This document shows, in pieces, positions 57,946 through 64,000 of a stretch of 64,000 bases of DNA. Under the pieces are notes generated by a model. The model was not told where the DNA came from, ran no database searches, and was given only the letters and a program-made list of their open reading frames with translations. The stretch lies in the NCBI RefSeq assembly GCF_910596095.1, contig NC_056535.1, positions 963,001 through 1,027,000 on the forward strand. The letters run 5' to 3'. Both the position numbers and the translations under genes were made by a program. Source of the DNA: Thunnus maccoyii (Eukaryota; Chordata; Actinopteri; Scombriformes; Scombridae). Each line of letters starts with the position of its first letter. The first letter of the stretch is position 1.

Positions 57946-59241
57946 GAGCCCAATACACAATGACTGTCGTAACATGCATAAAACGAAGGAAATACTTCCA
58001 CGGGCAGTTCAAAACGAGTTTGTCTCATATGCTCTGAGATCATGGTAATTGTGAAGCACCACTACAGACAAAGCACAAATCTTTGGAGTAAACATACCCA
58101 CTCAAATCCAAACTGAAGGCACAGAAAATAGGAATGATCTAAGAGTCTAATATGATCGATCCACTTTATTTTAGGATGCACATTATTTTATTTTTAAATG
58201 CAGCCCTTTTTTTAGGCTACTTGAAATGAGAAAAGAACATTTATTTACTATTAGTGTACTTATTTCTAACATCTGCGTATAACAGAATGTCAGTTTCTTT
58301 CATGTTGTCGGTGTATATAATCATTTACACCTCACATCAACTGCATTGATTTTTCTATGCATTGTTGCAAGTTGCAGCCAGAGGCTAAGCAATCAGCCTA
58401 TTCAGAACAGACATGTTTTTGAATGGACACTGTACTAGTCTATTAAACTGCAGGGTGAGAAACTGTATTTATTGACATCTCTTTTTCCACAAGGAAGGTT
58501 TTGATGATTTTTAGATGGTGATGCATAGTCATTTGCAATGGCTTTATATTTATTATACAAAATATTTAGAATTATTTAAAAAGCCTGCGTACATTACATG
58601 CTTTATATTTATCGTACATCTCTGAAAAATGCAAAATCTTGATGTAGCATGAAAAACAGGGACCAAATCATTTTGGGGGACTGCCTGCTTGCCTCTATTC
58701 ACTAACCCTGATATAAACATTACAGTAAATACTACAGTGCATGTGGTTTATAGGAAACGGGCTGAAAAATAGATAAAAGCACTCCAGTCTTTGAAAGAAG
58801 GAATTAGGGGGAAACAACAGCTCTAACAACATAACAAAGTTCATCTAGACAGCAGCTATAGCAACATGACAAGTTCACACATGAAGCCTTCTAGCCACTC
58901 TAAGCTCCACTTAGATCATCTGCTGTCTTCTCATCTTCACCTGCCAAGTGGATGACAGCTCTCAGTGGACCCACTTTAACAAGGTGGGCCTAAGGGTCTG
59001 AAAAGGAAAATAAGGGATTCCAGCAGATTGCAAGTGGACCCCATGGGAAACAGCAGCAGTCTGCTTTCTTATCCCTACAGTATCCACCAGCCTCAGTCTG
59101 TAACTCTATCTGGACCATGACATTCCAACAAAGTTACAAGTCAAGATAAGTCTTAAGTCCAATGGGAGAGGAGGGTTGGGGCTCTATGATTAAGTTTGTG
59201 CTTCTTTATCACCTTGGGAAAGGTTGAGTAAAAGACAAAAA

Positions 59242-59292
<51 letters not shown>

Positions 59293-60714
59293 ATTGTGAA
59301 TAAAAAAAAATCCTGTTTTCCCAAGAGTAATCAATTCATTGTGGGAAAGTTGCCAGCAATTACTGATCAAAGGAGAAGCTGAATTGCAGTCCTTAAGCTT
59401 TGAAGAAGTTTAATAACTCACCTACATGCCTAACAGTCTAGCCTGCTTATCGTTTTAATTTGAGCCTTAATGAGACACTAAGATTATCACTTCCCTCACT
59501 CAGCTCCCTGGAGAGAAAGTAAATATGGAGGACAGGCATGTAGGGAAAAAACGCTGTATAGAATGGTCACATTAAGTTCCTCACCTGCAGTCGTGAATAT
59601 CTTCATTGCCATTTCTTCATGTTGAGTAGTTTCAGAGATAACTCTTTTTTTACTGCTACATAGATAGCAAAGTCATATTAATGTTCATTAGATTTTCCAG
59701 TTTTATAACCACCTTTGTTCTTCGTAGCTTTCAGTTTTTTTCTAAGCTCTATTTAGGTCTGATTTCTTGCCAAGAGCACAAGGCACATATGATTCATGTG
59801 ATGCATAATTACGTGATAATGCTCTGGTTGTCAGGTCAAAAGAGAGAGAGAGAGTAGGAAAAAAGTCTGTCACCTCTCCAGCTGACCCTTTCACTTTCCC
59901 TCCAGAGCTGAACTCTGCTTAACCCTCAGGTGATACCACTTTTTTCCTGCGCTCCCCTCAGCAGCACTCCGGCTAATTATGGATGTCACAAAGAGACGCC
60001 TGCACGCAGGGACAGCCATTATACTGGAAAGCAAGCTGCCGATTCTGCAAAAACATGCCGCAGTGGTGTTGAGATAGGACATGTGTTCCCCAGCAAGTCT
60101 CTGTACTGTAGGCGTCACAGTCGACTGATGCCACAGTGGAGGACATATTTCCCACCAATCATTTCTGACAGGCAACGAGCACTGCAGATGTGCTTGTAAA
60201 AGAAATTCTATCAGGACAAATGGCACATACCAGTACATGAAAAATAACCGGGATGTGTGTATGTGACAAGCAGGGTGAAGAGTTTACTTCATGCCGTATG
60301 GGTTTCAGGATTCTGCAGAAGATGAGGCCCTGCCTAAAGCCCTGTGTGACACTAGTACAATGTGTGGAACTTATTGTCTAACTTATTGTGTAGAGTAATT
60401 ATTCCAATTAATATTACTGATCATGCTTTACCAAACACACAATCTGATAAGCCAGATATGTCAGTTTTTCTCAAACTGATTCCATGGTTATTTTAAAAAA
60501 GATAGTGCTTCAAAGCATACACTACACAGTCAAAAGTAAGTGAACACCTGAGCATGGACACTGATATTGTGTGATAAGGTCTGGCTCACAGTCAGCATCC
60601 CAGTTGATCCAAAAAGTGTTGGAGGGACCAGTCAACAGTCCTCTAAATTACCAAATACATGATTTGATCATGTGACTCCAGAATGACACAAAGGAGCATT
60701 TTCTAATCTGGCAA
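57946..60714. other. Non-coding stretch with (CA)n and a GC-richer island
   Basis: No exon is proven. (CA)n lies at 59244-59287. From 59877 to 60240 base composition is less AT-rich, and ORFs of 115 residues (minus) and 89 residues (plus) overlap without recognisable domains; this may be conserved non-coding DNA or a lone exon. At 60526-60552 ACACAGTCAAAAGTAAGTGA resembles a Tc1-type terminus, but no partner end was found. Confidence 0.4.
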
Positions 60715-60900
60715 CCCTATTGGCAGTAATTGGCAGGACATCATTTTTCTGTGCTTTCCAAATCTCTTAGAAATTAATGTTTTATGATGATGTTTTATGA
60801 TGTGACAATGCTGTGGTTAAGGTCTGGTTAGGTTTAGCCACAAAAACCTCTTGGTTAAGTCTAGGGTTTGGGTTAAAATATACCTATTTTGTTGTTTTAA
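60715..60900 (+). repeat. Interspersed repeat, copy 2 (GGTTAGGTT..CACAAAAAC type)
   Basis: Same order of landmarks as 50160-50345, same orientation. Confidence 0.6.
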
Positions 60901-61019
60901 CCCTTTTGGTGGATCTGAACTTGAAAATATTGACCATATTTCACCAAACACAAATGATACAATGAAAGAAGTGAATTCTTCATCATCTGAGCCATCTGAG
61001 GTATAATAATATATATATA

Positions 61020-62090
61020 AATAAGCGGCAATTCATGGGTTCAAACCTTTTTGTGCTCAATAGAAGGAAGCAGCGAAAGCGGCCAAAATTAAAGCTGTGA
61101 CGACAAGTGCGACAAGTGGGCTTCAGGCTTCACATTGGTAAGCAAGGTCACTTCAGCTAGTTTAATTCTGTTTAAAGAATGGGTGAGGCCAATCACATAT
61201 TTCTTTCAAAGCCTGCAGCATTTCAATAATCGCACACTCAAAGTTCCGCCTTTTGTCCCCCCTTCATTGGATCTGAACAAAACTTGGTTTGTATGTTCAG
61301 GAGATAGTGCAGGATGACTCCAGTGAGTATAATCAGGATTGCTCAAAGGCAACTTGAGTTAAGAGCAAATATGTGATAGGTCACACCCACTTGCATCAAT
61401 ATGGCACTTCAGATTTTGGTTAATACTTGCATGCACACCAATTTTGGTCAAATTCTGTCCGGGTTTTCAGATACACATTTGTCGCATTTGTGGCGTCCCG
61501 TATGGGTTGGGCTCAAAATGCTTTAATAGACCTATTCCCAATAACAGATAGAACTTATGTACCAAGATTTATGATGGTTGGACAAATGGTTTAGGAGCTA
61601 TGGCCAATATTCTCTTAGCCCTGCCCTTTGCAAAGATATTTTGGTTGATGGCGTCCATGTTTTTCGACTGAGGGCTATATACTAAATTTGGTGTTGATTA
61701 AGTCAAAATCCAAAAAGTAGATGTCATGTTACTGTTTGTCAGTTTATGGAAATTAGCAAAAAATCCATCTGTATAGTCTGAGAGGCTTTTTTGTAGAGCA
61801 CATTGAGCTGGACTTGTGTGTGAAATTTCAAGTCAATCGGACTTATGGTGTGAGGTCGCATAGCCTTTCCAAAATTGAAATTTTGAGCCTTAATTACATC
61901 GCCACCATCTGGCTCATGTTTCTTGGGAAGCTCATGCGCATCATTTCTAGTTATTGGGCCAAGTTGGTTTTAGCTCATGGCAATTTAAGCTGACGCGGCA
62001 GAAGACAAATAATAATAATAATAATAATAATGATAATAATAATAAACAGGCACAAACATAGAAGGGCTCTGACCCTAAATTACTCAGATA
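61020..62090 (+). repeat. Unclassified long interspersed repeat ending in (AAT)n
   Basis: It begins near GGCAATTCATGGGTTCAAAC and contains phrases typical of a non-coding element found in many animals (GGACAAATGGTTTAGGAGCT, AAATTTCAAGTCAATCGGAC, ATCGCCACCATCTGGCTC), ending GACGCGGCAGAAGACAAATA and an AAT tract at 62010-62046. No ORF. The class (retroposon or Helitron-like) is not resolved. Confidence 0.55.
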
Positions 62091-62294
62091 GCAATTCACA
62101 GTGGGCTGCTTTTATCAGATGACCTCTGTGTGGTGGTCAGTATTTTCATGCACATGATAGATTCACACTAGATTACAAACACAAATGACCTCTGCAATCG
62201 TTCCATCTGATGTGGAGTTCACAGGTAATACTAGTCAAGTTTGAACAGATGTTAAAATGTAGTAACTATTGTATGTGTTAGAGCCAGCATAGAT

Positions 62295-63620
62295 AAATGA
62301 AGTGCTTTAATTTGTATTTAATGTATTCACTGGGGCCATGTACAGTGTTAAACATAAATGTTACCATTTGATGCACTGTACCAGAGTTAGCTTATAGCTA
62401 ATTTTCGTCTGCAGTCCCTTCGGCAGGTCACGATTAAAACATAAAAGCACAATAACAAACAGTACAAAACAAAAAACACACAGGACACATAATACAAAAT
62501 ACAAAGCTACACACATTAGCACATCACATACACTCACAATGTCAACTAGAAATGACTAATGTAAACTTGTCAAATTAAAAGCAAGATTATTTGCGTTCAT
62601 GAGAAGCCCATGAGATGAAATTTAGAGTCAGTGGTTACAGAGCTGAGTAGCTTTTAGCACATTTTTTAATTTGGTTTTGAATGTACCGATGGAACTGCAG
62701 CTCTTCATATCATCAGGTGGGGCATTCCACCAAGTCGTAGCTTTCACAGAGAATGCAGTGCGATTAAATGGTATGGTACAATCTTGTACAGAGAATATAC
62801 TGGAGGACCTAATAGAACTTACTGAGCGAGTATACACAAAGTCATCTAGTGGAGGAGGGGCCAAACCATTTAAAATTTTATAAAATAGGCACAAATTTGA
62901 GAATAATCTAAAATTCTCGGAGCTCAGTAAACTGTATTTCACCAGTACTCTACAGTGATGAGTTTTTAGAGTTTGTTTGTGTAAGGACTCAAGAGGTTTT
63001 ATGGTTGTTTCTTCAGCCTGCCCCCAACATGTGATGCAATAAGACATATGGGAAAGAATCCTAGCATGCATAAATATCTTGACTGTGTCCAAAGAGAGAC
63101 TGTTTGCATAGTTGTACTTTGTGGTTTTAACCATTTTTAAACATGTTTCTTAAAGTTCAAATTTGGATCCAGTGTCACACCAAGATATTTAAAATCAGTG
63201 ACTATGTCAGTACTTTCACCTTTGATGAGAGTATCAGCATTAGGAGGTTGTACCATGGTTTTAGAGAAAAACATACCCTTTGTCTTGTTTACATTTAGAC
63301 TCAGACATGATTGATCAAGCCTATGTGTGATCCTTTCCAATGTAATTGTCAGCTTAGCAGCACCTAACTCAACTGTGTTTGCATGTGTGTACACAACAGT
63401 GTCATCTGCATACATTTGCAGTTGTACATCATGACACTGTTGAGGGAGATCATTAATATATTGGCTCAATAGTAGGGCACCCATTGTGCACTTCATGTTT
63501 CTGGATAATGCATCACAAACTTTAACACATTGTGTCTTATTAGATAATTATGAAGACATCCATGCCAGTGCTCTAGATGAGAAGTTAAATTTAGAGAGTT
63601 TCAAAATTAAAGGCGACTGG
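62295..63620 (-). mobile_element. L2/CR1-type LINE, second copy: RT tail, C-terminal region and 3' UTR
   Basis: On the minus strand the ORF 63496-63137 holds QYINDLPQQCHDVQLQ, MYADDTVVYTHANT (intact YADD), LDQSCLSLNVNKTKGMFFSK and FKYLGVTLDPNLNFKKHV. The ORF 63134-62628 continues with FMHARILSHMSYCITCWGQ, TTIKPLESLHKQTLKTHHC, LCLFYKILNGLAPPPLDDF and FSVKATTWWNAPPDDMKSCS, ending in a stop at 62628. The 3' UTR runs on through GACTGCAGACGAAAATTAGC to about 62295. One frame break lies near 63136. A deletion removed most of the conserved PQGSVLGPL block, since MKCTMGALLLSQYINDL joins directly. Same family as 36849-38770, but this copy keeps the 3' end. Confidence 0.88.
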
Positions 63621-63689
63621 ATAGGTCCGCACCTTCTAGAGTCCAGGGTGCATAGAAAGGCTCTTGCATGCATGGGTTACATTACCAGC

Positions 63690-64000
63690 AAGGATCCTTT
63701 AATTTTACTTCTTGTTTTCATAAAATAACTCTTCTGTTAGCTTCTTTAGTGCTGTAACTCCTTTGGAATATTGGTAACAGGAGGTAGCAGTTAGCAGTTT
63801 ACAGCTAGCTAGTTGTTTTGATTTGAAAAATATATCCACAGATGATGTTTTCTCTTCTGTTCTTTCTGATCAATGCTATTACTTCTTCTTTAGAGTCCTT
63901 TCTGAAGATTATTTAAGGTTATTTTGCAAAATGTTCCACTTTTTTAGGTCCAAGTTTGAGATTTAATCAGGAGTTCACTCCCAGTGCAGCCACTTCTCTG
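63690..64000 (-). mobile_element. Tc1-like element, 3' end (cut by window edge)
   Basis: Reverse complement of the 12902-13205 sequence: CTCCTTTGGAATATTGGTAA, GTAGCAGTTAGCAG, AGCTAGCTAGTTGTTTTGAT, GAGTCCTTTCTGAAGATTAT, TTTTGCAAAATGTTCCACTT. The transposase should lie just beyond the right edge of the window, on the minus strand. Confidence 0.8.

Noticed and set aside
60526..60552. Tc1-like terminus ACACAGTCAAAAGTAAGTGA
   Set aside because: Only a single end; no inverted partner within several hundred bases, so not listed as an element.

Overview
This window reads as non-coding genomic DNA of a ray-finned fish, probably a percomorph teleost. The basis is the repeat mix: L1-type and L2/CR1-type LINEs, several Tc1/mariner transposases, piggyBac and hAT relatives, two tRNA-derived SINEs, long TIR elements, a large LTR family and many (CA)n, (TA)n, (TAA)n, (GA)n, (GATA)n and (AATTC)n tracts. 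The assignment rests on recognising these families by eye, without a database search. No intact host protein gene, rRNA or functional tRNA was found. Almost every long ORF is either a decayed transposon protein or a chance ORF in AT-rich DNA.

Layout. 0-2 kb: decayed piggyBac transposase (minus) and a Tc1 fragment. 2.4-5.3 kb: a spliced, decayed copy of a fish multicopy gene of unknown function, preceded by a CpG-richer stretch with several good splice donors. 7.3-10 kb: an acidic ORF and a 5'-truncated L1 (plus). 12.4-13.9 kb: a Tc1-like transposase with 36-residue D-to-E spacing and an internally deleted LINE. 15.2-19.1 kb: three abutting fragments, namely a DD34 Tc1 transposase (minus), a reverse transcriptase with YMDD (plus) and an L1 endonuclease/RT (minus). 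23.1 kb: a SINE. 25.67-26.59 kb: a TIR element with TA target duplications. 26.7-28.76 kb: three nested inverted-repeat elements, the innermost a Tc1 fold-back. 28.8-36.7 kb: mostly unique DNA. 36.7-38.8 kb: an L2-type LINE (minus). 39.36-45.37 kb: two copies of a 1.7-1.85 kb LTR in opposite orientation; the first is a solo LTR with a perfect 4-bp target duplication, the second carries a primer-binding-site-like sequence. 47.6 kb: a second SINE. 49.3-51.4 kb: two hAT-type MITEs, one with a perfect 8-bp target duplication. 52.2-57.2 kb: a nest of insertions holding a third LTR copy and a spliced BED/hAT transposase pseudogene. 57.2-64 kb: more repeats, a second L2 copy, and the tail of a Tc1 element that is the inverted partner of 12.9-13.2 kb.

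How it works together: there is no operon or pathway. The interest lies in the order of insertions. Elements have repeatedly landed in other elements, leaving target duplications and inverted repeats that date one event relative to another. The LTR family carries clustered YY1-like sites and could affect transcription locally.
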